Of a DNA stretch of 64,000 bases, positions 16,854-26,077 are shown piece after piece. How positions within the stretch are numbered: the first letter of the stretch is position 1; every line of letters begins with the position of its first letter. Origin of the DNA: Microbulbifer variabilis (lineage in GTDB: Bacteria; Pseudomonadota; Gammaproteobacteria; Pseudomonadales; Cellvibrionaceae). The notes beneath the pieces were generated by a model, which saw only the letters and a program-made list of their open reading frames with translations, was not told the origin of the DNA and searched no databases. The position numbers were made by a program, and so were the translations under genes. The stretch lies in contig NZ_CP092418.1 in the NCBI RefSeq assembly GCF_023716485.1, forward strand, positions 2,835,001 to 2,899,000, in the 5' to 3' direction.

Positions 16854-18383
16854 CGGCCATCCACCGGAATCAGGTCCAGGTCCCAGCCGGTCAGCCACCA
16901 GAAGCCGGCATCTACAGATTGGATTTTAATGGCGAGATAGCGAGCCTTAAGCCGTACATCCACCTTGAGCCCTTCGGCCACGTCGAACTCCCGCGGCTAG
17001 CGCCAGTGCACATCACCCATAGCCGTTGAGGCCCCGCCTACGGTGATGCGAACTTTGCCTGTACCATGAATTTGCGGAACAATTTGTCGAATCAATTTCC
17101 ACTGTTTCGTAGGCGCTTTCAGTAATTGGTCTAGGTCAATGCCAGTGCGCTCCAAGTATACCGACTGAGTTGTGCTCGCTGTGCTGAGGAAGTCGGCTTC
17201 CTGCAGGGTGTGGGCAACTCTGTCGCTGCTGAAGTAATACATCACCGGGTAGAAAGCGGTATCAGCAAACTCACCCCAGCTCTGGGTGAGGTCCGCCCAG
17301 CTCTGCGTCAGCTCCTCCCAGGTCACAATTTCACCCTGCTTTGGTGCAAAGACTGCACAAGCGACGCCCGGTACATCTACAAACGTGAAGGTATTATCCA
17401 GCCAGTTGTAAACCATGGCCCGGTTAGCATTACCCGCACCTGTAGTGTAATAGGTCCATACTTCTTTGGTTTTATGGTTGGCTACGTAACGCACCTTGGT
17501 GCGGTCACCCACCTCATTGTAAAAAGTTTTATTCGCTCTCCGATGCGCTACCGGTCGAGTACTGGAACCATCATGTACAAAAATTTCAGTAGAACCAATT
17601 ACAAAGTGAAACTTGTCGAACGCGGCAACAGCATCCCGGCAAAGAATGCCTTGGTCGAGTAGTTTGTCGAAGGCGAATACATATTGCCCGCCGACAAACT
17701 GCATCAGATAGGTGGCTTCCTGAGAGTAGATAATATTGGCCCCACCCAGAGGCAGACAATCAACTAGCTCACTTGCCCCAGAGTCCACCGGGTTAGCACC
17801 AGCAAGGCCGGACAGGTCCACCACATCCCAAGTCCAGGGTACTTGGCCTGGCTCAACCTCAGTAGACCAGCGCACAGTGTTCGGATAACTGACCCCACCC
17901 TCAGTAATACCCAAGGCCACCATGAAATTTTTGTAACCGCGCAGCAATTTAGCTCGTAGATTGGATGGTCAGTTAGGCAGCGCTTTAAATTCCGTATCCG
18001 CCGGCTCACGAATCTGCGGCACATCTACACCATTATTGAATATCACGCTTTCGCCCCACACCAGCGATTGCCAGTTTTCTGACGAAGAATATCCGTTAGA
18101 AAAATCTGCGCTGTTGGTGCGGTTAACAAAGGTTTCATTCTCGCGAATGTACAGCTCTGTTTGCGAGGCATAGGCCAGTTGCGGCACCCCATCGGAAATC
18201 CAGCCGACACCCAATACGGGGGCTTCTGCCAGGGCCTCTAGTATTTTCGGCGATGGCACCGTGCCGCGCCATTGGAAATCGGACGTTTTTGCCGGCCGAG
18301 AATTCGTTGACAGGTAGCTCAAATAGAGGAGTATCAACATTAATGCCACGCTCACCCAGTTGTCGGATAGGATAGAAAGTCAT
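16850..18383 (-). pseudogene. P22 gp10-like stabilization / head-completion protein, several lesions
   Basis: Start MTFYPIRQLGERGINVDTPLFELP at 18383, a frameshift near 18270, a stop codon replacing probable Trp (ALPN-stop-PSNLRAKLLRG, about 17969-17971), the long open part 16997-17947 (HFVIGSTEIFVHDG, beta-propeller-like repeats), and another stop (DVHWR-stop-PREFDV) before the natural end (LDLIPVDGR) at 16850. Proteins of this kind close the portal vertex or form the tail hub in short-tailed phages. With three lesions the gene is dead. The downstream gene overlaps by ATGA. Confidence 0.7.
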
Positions 18384-18555
18384 TAGGTATCCTCATCGCC
18401 ACTCAACTCAGCCAGTAAGTTAGCAATATCCTCACTGGTGATTTCAGAAGTTTTTATTATCCAAGCAAGCGCATAATATGGCAGGCGCACGTCAACATAA
18501 TGCGTGTGGGATCCACTATCGCCAATATCGTGGCTATGTACCTGACCACACCCTG
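18383..18555 (-). pseudogene. 3' fragment of an unknown virion gene
   Basis: The minus strand reads HSHDIGDSGSHTHYVDVRLPYYALAWIIKTSEI...LLAELSGDEDT and stops in a TAATG overlap with the stabilization gene. The HSH.I..SGSHTH..VRLPYYALAWIIK pattern resembles the end of a tail-collar or fibre-type protein. Everything upstream is replaced by the integrase remnant at about 18560, marking a deletion endpoint. Confidence 0.5.
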
Positions 18556-18566
18556 CGATTTAATGG

Positions 18567-19228
18567 ATGCTGACCGCCCATCTTTATCGCTGGGGAAAGG
18601 CCCGTGAATTCGTGTCGATCGGCGACCCAACTAAGGCGATGAATCCTCTCAAGGAAAAACAGGGTGGGCGTTATGTCGAAGATTCCGAATATTTAGCCTT
18701 TTACACCTGGCTTGAATCCAGGGGCCACACCGCACACGCCGCTGTCATGGAAATCTCATATCTCTGCGGCGCTCGACAGCAAGATGTTCTCGCATTAAAA
18801 CGACAGGACATTACAGAGGAAGGTTTATTAATTTGCCAACAGAAGACCGGCAAGAAGCAGCTGAAGCTCTGGACGTAGAGATTACAGGACGCGGTTGAGC
18901 TGGCACTTAAAAGCAACACCAGCTCCAGGTCACAAAGTATGTATCTGATTCGTGGCCGAATTGGGCAACGCTACACCCGAGATGGATTTAATAGCACCTG
19001 GAGCCGCGAACAGAAAGCTGCCAATGAGGCCGGCGCCTACCCTCTCGCTTCCGGTTTCATGATTTAAAGATTAAAGGCATCTCAGATTTCGAAGGCGACA
19101 AGCAGGAGTTCAGCGGGCATAAGACTCGCAGCATGATGGAGCGCTACAACCACACCGCCGATAAAGTTGTTTCTCTTAATAAGGCGAGGATTAAAGGAAA
19201 GGAAGACACGCCAAAAGACACTGGATGA
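18567..19228 (+). pseudogene. Tyrosine integrase, 5'-deleted and frameshifted
   Basis: The residues correspond to position 138 onwards of the intact integrase at 55597-56631 (YRWGKAREFV, ISYLCGARQQDVLALKRQDI, QKTGKKQLKLW). A TAG at about 18876 and a frameshift near 19040 interrupt it. The catalytic end is still readable (FHDLKIK, SGHKTRSMMERYNHTADKVV) to a TGA at 19226-19228. It ends 74 bp before the att copy, with the same spacing pattern as the intact gene, so an earlier prophage used the same attachment site. Confidence 0.8.
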
Positions 19229-19268
19229 ATGTCCAATCGGAGGGGCTGAAAAAATCGATTGTGGTAAA

Positions 19269-19288
19269 AATTACCCCTTCGAATTACC
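19269..19288. promoter_or_regulatory. Candidate integrase arm-type sites (two AATTACC direct repeats)
   Basis: AATTACC at 19269-19275 and 19282-19288, a 13-bp period, the second ending 13 bp before the att core. The same repeats with the same spacing lie at 57543-57562 beside the other core. Conservation at both integrase-side arms suggests binding sites for the integrase N-terminal domain or its partner. Confidence 0.45.
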
Positions 19289-19301
19289 CCTCAAAGGCCC
19301 A

Positions 19302-19406
19302 AAACGAAAAAACCCCGCACTAGGCGAGGTTTTAAGTCCTTGATAAACAAGGAAGAATCTGGGGTGGCCGACGGGGATCGAACCCGCGACCTCAGGAGCC
19401 ACAATC
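19302..19406. repeat. att copy: 105-bp direct repeat of the tRNA-His 3' part and terminator
   Basis: Identical by eye to 57576-57680. It contains the tRNA-His sequence from nucleotide 30 to the 3' end plus 58 bp downstream including the tRNA terminator hairpin. On its left is the broken integrase; on its right begins prophage C. This makes it a junction of two tandem prophages, with the organisation of a hybrid attP. It is not a functional tRNA gene. Confidence 0.9.
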
Positions 19407-20391
19407 AAACCTAAAACCATATAATAATCATGAACTTACACGACATTGGATGTAAATATTTGTTAGTATGAACTACGCTATACACACCATGACTGTTGAG
19501 CTGCACAGCCTTTTTACACATGGGTAAGCTGTCCGTTTAGCCAGTAATATGATTGAGCTCAATACCTATTTGTACCCATGTCACCACCAATTATCCCCCC
19601 TTTCGCATCGGGAGTGATCATAGTTATCTCTTGCAGGCATAGCCTGCCCCTTTTTTTACCAAATACTCACAGGCTAACCACTATTAAGTGCCACAAGGCC
19701 ATATCATCACTACCACCCAATTCAACGGACCATATGGACTGCGCCCCACTTGTTGTTCAAATGTTTATCTGAGACAGAAGGCATAGACCCCACCTACTTT
19801 ACCGTTGTGAAAAAAAGAAGTTTCAAATACAGCAACACATAAGGCAGCCCTATAAGCTCATGACTGTCAATCTTGTCGAGAATCGATACCTGAGAAAAGA
19901 TCATATTGTTGTTCTTTTCCTCTCCGCTTAAGACGAGCCTTAGTTATTTTAGGTGTATCAAAAATTTTCAACTTACTTGTTTTGCATTAAAACAATTAGT
20001 TGAGACATATTTTCAATATAAAATAGCAATCGAGAAATAGTTCACGATGATCATCATGTAAATGTTATGCACTAATACATGACGTGCAACAACCACAAAA
20101 CATGCTCTTATGACCACCACTTGTAGCTACCCACTTTTTGAAAATTGTTTTTTTGCATGCTTCACCGATACAGAAGCCGGTAGTTTTTTGAGGTCCACCA
20201 ATACTTTAGTAGCTACATTGACACCCACCGCACCTTGGCTGGCGCACACTCACATCAATACAAAATTCACACCTCACAAAAATAGAACTTCAACCTCACA
20301 TCAAGAAATAAAAAAAATTTTCAATAAGGTGCATATTTACAATTCACCACGCAACAACCCACAACTGAAAAACAAAAAGGATGATAACTTT
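19407..20391. other. Left end of prophage C: about 985 bp without a convincing gene
   Basis: AT-rich. A plus-strand terminator (19633-19657) implies a short transcript starting rightward of the att site. Two tiny frames start near 19430-19520 (for example MNYAIHTMTVELHS...), but neither has a good ribosome site. The far end contains the integrase distal arm sites in principle; none can be pointed out. Confidence 0.4.
19633..19657 (+). terminator. Rho-independent terminator
   Basis: Perfect GCAGGC-ATA-GCCTGC hairpin followed by CCC and seven T on the plus strand. No gene is seen upstream, so it ends either a small RNA or transcripts entering from the att side. Confidence 0.65.
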
Positions 20392-21006
20392 ATGCCAAGC
20401 CAATTTAACTTCAACGCTTCGGACCCAGTAGTTATAAACACACTAACAGAGGAGGAGATAAACGAAGTATCAACATGGCAAAATGACTACCCTGAATTTA
20501 AATTTGAGTTTCACACCATGCACGAGGCAGGGTGGCCATGCTACCTTAGAGAGCCAAATGGTCCAAATCGAGGGCTACCAAAAGTCAACCTTAAAGATTA
20601 CTGTGGCCAACTCTTGCAAGGAGAGAGTGTAAGAAGCCAAGAATGCTCCTCTGAGTTTATGAGGGTAATTAGTGGAAACCTAGAGTCATTCCAAAAGCTA
20701 GCCAAAGAGTACTATGAAGGAAAGGAAGTCAATATTGAACTTAAAAAATTTTGGTATGTAAAATACAAATGTGCATACTCTAAAAAGGCCCCTCTTATTA
20801 TTATTCAACTTCCTACCAGGGGGCAGGCCATAGCCGAAATTTTTTGGCTAAATATGCAAAACTGGGCAAAAAAACCAGAATGCGTCTTACATAAACACAC
20901 CAGCTGCATGCTCCCGGCGATTCTTGAGTCATTTGATAAAGACGAAACAAAAGAGTTTAATTATACATATAGATACAAAGACAACGGCGAAATAGAGGAA
21001 ATTTAA
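20392..21006 (+). CDS. Hypothetical cytoplasmic protein
   Basis: 204 residues from the ATG at 20392, which has an AAAAAGGA ribosome site 8 bp upstream; the longer frame back to 20110 is low-complexity and unlikely to be translated. The protein (MPSQFNFNASDPVVINTLTEEEINEVSTW...) is soluble with mixed helix and strand and has no signal peptide. No family recognised. It is a cargo gene on the strand opposite to the late genes, at the end of the prophage next to the att site. Confidence 0.5.
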   Translation: MPSQFNFNASDPVVINTLTEEEINEVSTWQNDYPEFKFEFHTMHEAGWPCYLREPNGPNRGLPKVNLKDYCGQLLQGESVRSQECSSEFMRVISGNLESFQKLAKEYYEGKEVNIELKKFWYVKYKCAYSKKAPLIIIQLPTRGQAIAEIFWLNMQNWAKKPECVLHKHTSCMLPAILESFDKDETKEFNYTYRYKDNGEIEEI

Positions 21007-21647
21007 TCATCAACAAAATAAACTCAGGCGACGTCATAGGCGCCGCCTAAATTTAGCGTTAAGCCCCAATGAAATATGAATAGAGAAATATTTAGAGACA
21101 ACGATAATTAAGCTCTAGTCGTGCTATTTAAATTTCAGCCGATCATTTTGAAATAAAAATTGACCCTTCCTACAATTTCACTGTTGCACTCCAAATAACT
21201 TCCCATTCATCTCAAATGAGCGCATCCGAGTTAAAGAAATCCTCTGTAGATTTGGAACAAGGAAATATGTCTTGCTTAGGAGTAAAGACGATTACCATTA
21301 AGAAAAATCTTTCCCCTGTACAATACAGAGAAGTTCGTTTAGTCGATCGTGTACTTGTAATTGGTTTTCATATTGTTTCTGCAACTTGAATATGAGGCCG
21401 GTACCACTCACGCACCGACTCTACAAAGCAGTCAGGCAGGCTCTTCAATTGCAGGTCTTCCCCCTGGGATCATTTACTCAGAAGCGCAGATAACACCTTC
21501 AAACACGAACCCTACCTCCTCGCCAATAAGCTGCACGGGCCAGCCGATTCGGACAATCCGCCACCCATTCCAGGCCGGCACATAGATTATTGACGCGGTG
21601 AAGTTGTTGAACATGAGCGGTCATTAGCAATGCAAAATGCGGTTTTA
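21007..21647. other. Stretch with only doubtful small frames
   Basis: Two short candidates exist: plus 21216-21389 (57 residues, MSASELKKSSVDLEQ..., no clear ribosome site) and minus 21474-21614 (46 residues, MFNNFTASIIYVPAWNGWRIV..., no clear ribosome site). The minus-strand sequence around 21390-21470 reads like a fragment of a longer protein (LKSLPDCFVESVREWY), suggesting a decayed gene. Nothing here is secure. Confidence 0.3.
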
Positions 21648-21662
21648 TTTCGAAAATCGAAA
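21648..21662. promoter_or_regulatory. Inverted repeat, possible operator of the HTH gene
   Basis: TTTCGAAAATCGAAA (TTTCG-N5-CGAAA) lies 33 bp before the start of the helix-turn-helix regulator at 21696. An autoregulatory operator is a reasonable inference from its place and symmetry. Confidence 0.4.
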
Positions 21663-21695
21663 ATTTGTTATAACGGGAGTACCTGATACGGCTAG

Positions 21696-22037
21696 ATGTT
21701 TGAGGCCGGAACACTGGGCGAACGCCTGCGCAACGCACGGAAATTGAAGAGGATGACGATTGCACAGTTGGCCAACCAGCTGGAGCTGGCGCCATCTCAA
21801 GTTTCGAAAATGGAAACAGGCAAACAGAAGATAGCGGGGGAGCTGCTGCCGGCCTGGCGTGAGGCGGTGGGGATTACGTTGGCCGAGGTGTACGGGGCCG
21901 AGAACCGGCACCACTTTGTGCAGGTTCCCTTTCCGCCGCTAATAGCTCGACTGTATGCAAAATTGCCACAGGAGTTTCGCCGGCATATTCACCGGGTGAT
22001 TGAGAGTAGTTACCAGCTTTGGAAGAATCGGCCGTAA
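21696..22037 (+). CDS. XRE-family transcriptional regulator
   Basis: 113 residues with an N-terminal helix-turn-helix of the Cro/C1 type at about 8-62 (LGERLRNARKLKRMTIAQLANQLELAPSQVSKMETGKQKI) followed by a helical tail with no known ligand or cleavage domain. It differs from the CI-type repressor at 52611 and lies at the opposite end of the prophage, so it probably controls local cargo genes or itself. A palindromic site is present just upstream. No partner toxin is evident on the same strand. Confidence 0.75.
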   Translation: MFEAGTLGERLRNARKLKRMTIAQLANQLELAPSQVSKMETGKQKIAGELLPAWREAVGITLAEVYGAENRHHFVQVPFPPLIARLYAKLPQEFRRHIHRVIESSYQLWKNRP

Positions 22038-22114
22038 ATTCAGTGGTTGAAGTTTACTTACCCCAGACTGCCCAATATAGGACAACCTAGACAAGTTCAA
22101 TGAAGCTTGAAACT

Positions 22115-22525
22115 TTAAAAATATACACAAACTCCACTAACCATTTCACCCCAAGCTCCTTTGTAGAAAAAAGGCTTTTTATCTCCGCTCACATATTCAC
22201 TAATCTCCAAATAATCAACAGTAAAATGCGGCTTATAGATTGTAACTGCCTTAAAACCATTTTCTTGTGGCAAATAATTGTAAACCGTTGGCATTTGCCC
22301 TGACATTGTATTTACAAATCCACCGCCAGTAATTTGGCCGGTTTGCCGATTGACGATAAACTCCTTATCTCTCTTCCCTTTAGCTACATTACTCACTCGA
22401 CTTAATGTGCCATCCTTTTCCAGTGTCACCGAGTCAATTACCTTACATTTAAAATCTTTGTAAGCTTGAGCCATTGGAGCGACAAAGAACAACGCCACAA
22501 GAATTAATACACTTTTCATGTTCAT
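22115..22525 (-). CDS. Small secreted protein
   Basis: 136 residues: signal peptide SVLILVALFFVAPMAQA, then a mature domain of about 115 residues with two cysteines (DFKCKV near the start, GVCVYF at the end), probably one disulphide closing a compact beta domain. It has the look of periplasmic domains that cover an EFIVNRQTGQI...GGGF motif. No family assigned. It is part of a minus-strand run of exported-protein genes downstream of the tail genes. Confidence 0.5.
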   Translation of the reverse strand: MNMKSVLILVALFFVAPMAQAYKDFKCKVIDSVTLEKDGTLSRVSNVAKGKRDKEFIVNRQTGQITGGGFVNTMSGQMPTVYNYLPQENGFKAVTIYKPHFTVDYLEISEYVSGDKKPFFYKGAWGEMVSGVCVYF

Positions 22526-22568
22526 CAGAAGTTGCTATCAAAATTTCTACGCATTGAATTCAGGCCGC

Positions 22569-22802
22569 TTAAATTTGTTTACCTTTATTGAGTGGCTCTC
22601 TGCTTTCAGTACGCCTAGCTCTCAGAGTGCCCTCAAGGGATATAAGCCTCATGCACACAGCAATTAGGCCTAGAGTAATAGGTAATGTACCTGATGGAAC
22701 TTTATTAATCAGTGGCAAAGGGTCACTAAATTCATGAGCTACGAGAAAGAACAAGCAAACTCCAAGAGCGGCATTAGATAACGTTCCAAATGTTTTAGAC
22801 AT
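22569..22802 (-). CDS. Small inner-membrane protein
   Basis: 77 residues with two hydrophobic segments (LGVCLFFLVAHEF at about 13-25 and LPITLGLIAVCMRLISL at about 39-56) and a basic cytoplasmic tail (RARRTESREPLNKGKQ). Two-segment proteins of this size in prophages may be holin-like or exclusion factors, but there is no specific evidence. It lies between two exported-protein genes. Confidence 0.45.
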   Translation of the reverse strand: MSKTFGTLSNAALGVCLFFLVAHEFSDPLPLINKVPSGTLPITLGLIAVCMRLISLEGTLRARRTESREPLNKGKQI

Positions 22803-22904
22803 TTGATCGTATTAACTTAACTCATCTTTCATATCATTTCTTTCTTGCTATTGAGGAGGACTAATATCGATCAAGGGTACCTCAAAACTAGAGCACTAAC
22901 TAAA

Positions 22905-23411
22905 TCACATCAGTCCATATTTTTGCGCGACTGCTTTAAACTGTCTCGTATAAATAGCGCGGGCGGGCTGATAGGGCGGCAACCATTCATCGGGGCCTTT
23001 ATCGCCCTTGCTTTGGTTGTGTCCATCATCTACTAGCCAGAGGTTGGCCGGGTCTTCGGCGAAGGCACGGCGCTGTTCGCGGGTCCAGTTGGCGCCACCG
23101 TGCTTATGGGCCCAAGAAAGTGGAACAATATGTTCAACATCCAAGTCCGAAGCCTTTTGGAAAAACTGACCGATATAGGGATCCATCCATAAGCCTGACA
23201 CCACGGTGTAAGCCCTCTCATTGCTAAAGGTCACTGGAGCCAGAGAGAGACGAATCAGCAACTCCTGGCGAGTATTCTGGCAGTCGCCATCGGCATCAGA
23301 CCAGCGGGGAAGCCATTGCTGGCGGTCGTAGGCTTGGAGTTCGGCTTCGTAGCAGCCAATTAAAGCGGCTGCTACAGCAAGTAAGGAAAAAATACAACAG
23401 TGTTTTAACAT
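22905..23411 (-). CDS. HNH-nuclease lipoprotein (intact family member)
   Basis: About 168 residues from the ATG at 23411: lipoprotein signal with lipobox LIGC (Cys about 20), a linker (YDRQQWLPRWSDADGDCQNTRQELL), and a DUF1524/GmrSD-C-like HNH core with DVEHIVPLSWAHKHGG and AEDPANLWLVDDGHNQSKGDKGPDEWLPP. These His, Asn and Asp residues are those expected of a metal-dependent non-specific nuclease. Predicted to act outside the cytoplasm, perhaps degrading incoming or environmental DNA. It is the complete version of the relics at 6172, 7018, 8694 and about 10.2 kb, so it shows what those were. Confidence 0.75.
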   Translation of the reverse strand: MLKHCCIFSLLAVAAALIGCYEAELQAYDRQQWLPRWSDADGDCQNTRQELLIRLSLAPVTFSNERAYTVVSGLWMDPYIGQFFQKASDLDVEHIVPLSWAHKHGGANWTREQRRAFAEDPANLWLVDDGHNQSKGDKGPDEWLPPYQPARAIYTRQFKAVAQKYGLM

Positions 23412-23518
23412 CGAAAGGTGGTCTAACACCCAACACTTATTTTGGTGGCTGGGCTATATATGATTAGAACGAGACAGCTGGGACACAAGGGCACCCCAGC
23501 CTGCCGAAAGCTTAACGT

Positions 23519-24388
23519 TTAGTCTGCACTTTTAGTGAAATGCAGACTGTCTTTCACCCGAACACCGGTACTTGGGTCAGTGACATACCAGGTTAGCTCA
23601 TAATCTCCGGCCTCAAACCAAGCAGGAATATTTAGATAATTTCTAGTGTAGTCCTTCGCCTCAGAATAATTTAGCACCACATCCCGTGACTTATGGATGG
23701 GATAATTATCCCCGTTGGGAAATTTAAGTACACTCCACTGTTCGAGTGTCACCAAAGATTGCGTAGAATCTAAATTACGAATACTTGCATCATAATTGAC
23801 TCTCCCTCCGTAAGAAGGAACTGAAAACTCGGCAGGTTCGTCAAGTGCAATTGTTAACTGAGTATCAGAGATATCACCTTCAACTTGCAATCTAAGGCCC
23901 GATAACTCTACATAGCCACCGGACACAGTGAAATTAATCTCACCTTTTCTGTCAAGAAGATTCTTTGGCAATATATTATTGCCATCCATACAATAATTGA
24001 AATCTTGCAACTGCCTAATGGGATTAGGATTTTCTGGAGTTGGGAGAATAATGGGATAAAATAAAGGTACCGAAATCCATTGACTAACTACAGGCGGGTA
24101 ACCTGGGAATTCATTTTCTACTATGAAACCTGCATAGTCCGCATCTCCACCATTAACTTCAGCTTGGATACAAAGCCTTTCAATACTATTGAATTGAAAG
24201 CCAATGTCTAACTTCACCTCATGAGTAACTCCATCCTCCATCATGAAAGGATACGGTTCACTCAGGTGTACTGGGGCACTGATCATGTCTGCCTGTACGG
24301 ATGCCGATGCGCAGATTAAAGTAAAGCCAGCGATAGATTTTCTCAACACAGTATTGTGCAGAGGTTGATTTATAGTCAGCTTTTTCAA
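23519..24388 (-). CDS. Secreted protein, tandem paralogue 1
   Basis: 289 residues: a long signal region (HNTVLRKSIAGFTLICASASVQA), then an N-terminal domain unlike its neighbour (SAPVHLSEPYPF...) and a C-terminal domain (PAEFSVPSYGGRVNYDASIRNL ... WFEAGDYELTWYV) nearly identical to that of 24486-25358. The C-terminal domain resembles an immunoglobulin-like beta sandwich with an ...AGDYELTWYV.D strand pattern. No catalytic motif is visible, so a binding or adhesion role is the simplest guess. Located at the end of the tail operon. Confidence 0.55.
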   Translation of the reverse strand: MKKLTINQPLHNTVLRKSIAGFTLICASASVQADMISAPVHLSEPYPFMMEDGVTHEVKLDIGFQFNSIERLCIQAEVNGGDADYAGFIVENEFPGYPPVVSQWISVPLFYPIILPTPENPNPIRQLQDFNYCMDGNNILPKNLLDRKGEINFTVSGGYVELSGLRLQVEGDISDTQLTIALDEPAEFSVPSYGGRVNYDASIRNLDSTQSLVTLEQWSVLKFPNGDNYPIHKSRDVVLNYSEAKDYTRNYLNIPAWFEAGDYELTWYVTDPSTGVRVKDSLHFTKSAD

Positions 24389-24485
24389 AATAACAACTCA
24401 CTCAAATATATTATGAAGTATAACAATTCTTCCAAATAGAGTAGCTGGGACACAAGAGCGTCCCAGCCTGCCAGGAGCTTAAAGC

Positions 24486-25358
24486 TTAGTCAGCACTTTT
24501 AGTGAAATACAGACTATCTTCTACCAGATTCCCGGTGCTCGGGTTAACTACATACCAAGTCAACTCGTAGTCTCCAGCCTCAAACCAAGCAGGTATATTT
24601 AGGTAATTTCGCGTGTAATCCTTTGCTTCAGAATAATTCAATACGACATCCCGTGATTTATGAATGGGATAATTAGTCCCATTGGGAAGTTTGAGAACAC
24701 TCCATTGTTCGAATGTAACCAATGATTGCGTATAGTCTAAATTACGAATACTTGCATCATAATTAACTCTTCCCCCATAAGAAGGAACTGAAAACTCAGC
24801 AGGTTCATCAATTTCGATCGCCAACTGGATGTCAGAGGATTCACCTTCGACAACTAGCTCAACATCCCAGAACTCTACGTAACCATCAACCGCTTCGATT
24901 GAAAACTTAACTTCCCCATCGAGAAGGTTTTTCGCCAAGAGAGAATTTTGATCTAAACAGAGACTAACATCCTGTAGCTCTGAGACAGGGTTGGGATTTT
25001 CCGGAGTTGGATCATCGGCGGTGTAAACCATAGACATAGGATACAATATCTCATAGGACATATGGCAGGGTTTAACATATTCCGGTCCTACAATAACAGC
25101 CATCCTGTCAGCATTTCCGCCTTTAACTTTAGTTTTGAAACAAACTTTTTCAATGGTATCAAACTGATGGGCAATATCTAAATCCACCTCATGCTCAACT
25201 CTATCTTCGAAGCTGAAGGGATACGGCTCACCTAGATCTATTGTTGTACTGATCGTATCTGCCTGAACTAATGTCGACGCGCAAATTAAAGAGAAACCAG
25301 CGATAGAATTTTTCACTACAGCTTTGTGTCGAGGGGATCTATTTGTCAATTTTTTCAA
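24486..25358 (-). CDS. Secreted protein, tandem paralogue 2
   Basis: 290 residues, same layout as the gene downstream: signal peptide (VVKNSIAGFSLICASTLVQA), a variable N-terminal domain (STTIDLGEPYPFSFEDRVEHEVDLDI) with several cysteines, and the shared C-terminal beta domain. Even the DNA before the stop codon (CACTTTTAGTGAAATACAGACT-type, seen with few changes in both) is conserved, pointing to recent duplication or gene conversion of the 3' half. About 100 bp separate the two genes. Confidence 0.55.
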   Translation of the reverse strand: MKKLTNRSPRHKAVVKNSIAGFSLICASTLVQADTISTTIDLGEPYPFSFEDRVEHEVDLDIAHQFDTIEKVCFKTKVKGGNADRMAVIVGPEYVKPCHMSYEILYPMSMVYTADDPTPENPNPVSELQDVSLCLDQNSLLAKNLLDGEVKFSIEAVDGYVEFWDVELVVEGESSDIQLAIEIDEPAEFSVPSYGGRVNYDASIRNLDYTQSLVTFEQWSVLKLPNGTNYPIHKSRDVVLNYSEAKDYTRNYLNIPAWFEAGDYELTWYVVNPSTGNLVEDSLYFTKSAD

Positions 25359-25630
25359 AACTACATTCCATTACATACATTTTGAGACACAAAAATACTT
25401 CGAACATTTTTTACAACCCAATCCTGATTAAGTGCGACCCATGCTTTGGTAATCGGTATTTATCGCACGTCTTAGATAGCTCCAAACTACGAACAATAGA
25501 TTTACAGAGCACAACCCCCAAAATCAGTAGGCTAAAAATGTTCGAATTATTCTATTCGATCATTTCCTTATACCTCAAAATTTTTACCTTTGTATCCGTA
25601 CCATCTAAGCCAACAACTAAAACAACACGA

Positions 25631-26071
25631 CTAACTAACCTGATTATCCCAATAAATCCCATTCAACGCGCTTAACATCTGCGTAACCACCCCAGCCAAA
25701 TCGCTGCTTGTGTCGCCAGTAATCTGCGGCAAGGTCGCGGGGCGGTTGGAGATCTGCCAGCCGCTGTTGCCTTTCACATACAGCAACCCGTCCGCTTTAT
25801 TTAGGGTCACTTTTGCCGGGAAGAATTGCCAGTAGCCGGGGTCAGCCATATAGCGGGCGAGCTGGCCGTCTTTGCCGGCCCAGGCGCCGGTGCCTGCACC
25901 TACTAAATAGCGGTCGCCATCGCTGGCAGAGTCCGGTGGATCATTCTGTATTGCCAGCACTTCCAGCTGTAGTAATGCGTCGATAGTGTCCAGGGCTTCG
26001 TTTAAGCTCGCGGCTGGGTCCAGTACGCCCTGGGCGGCGTAGGGTATGGCGTTGTTGGGTGTGGTGCTCAT
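25631..26071 (-). CDS. DUF2793 phage tail-tip/fibre-associated protein
   Basis: 146 residues with the DUF2793 signature: NDPPDSASDGDRYLVGAGTGAWAGKDGQLARYMADPGYWQF followed by LNKADGLLYVKGNSGWQ. In gene-transfer-agent-like tails this domain usually forms or attaches receptor-binding fibres. It is the last gene of the tail operon, six bases after the hub gene. At 146 residues it is short, so it may be an adaptor without its own receptor domain. Confidence 0.8.
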   Translation of the reverse strand: MSTTPNNAIPYAAQGVLDPAASLNEALDTIDALLQLEVLAIQNDPPDSASDGDRYLVGAGTGAWAGKDGQLARYMADPGYWQFFPAKVTLNKADGLLYVKGNSGWQISNRPATLPQITGDTSSDLAGVVTQMLSALNGIYWDNQVS

Positions 26072-26077
26072 AGGCTC

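Larger units (their letters stand above)
10291..19406. mobile_element. Prophage B remnant (podovirus-type virion genes plus broken integrase)
   Basis: A series of minus-strand virion genes, half of them broken by stops or frameshifts, is joined directly to the 3' two thirds of an integrase gene that points at a tRNA-His att copy. Terminase, capsid, replication and control genes are all missing, so large deletions have occurred. The integrase piece could originally have belonged to prophage A. Confidence 0.65.

Noticed and set aside
19355..19406. Second tRNA-His gene in the left att copy
   Set aside because: Only nucleotides 30-76 are present; the 5' half, D arm and half of the anticodon stem are missing, so no tRNA can form.
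22569..22802. Holin of prophage C
   Set aside because: It is far from the lysis genes, where two holin-like genes already exist; two membrane segments alone are not enough.
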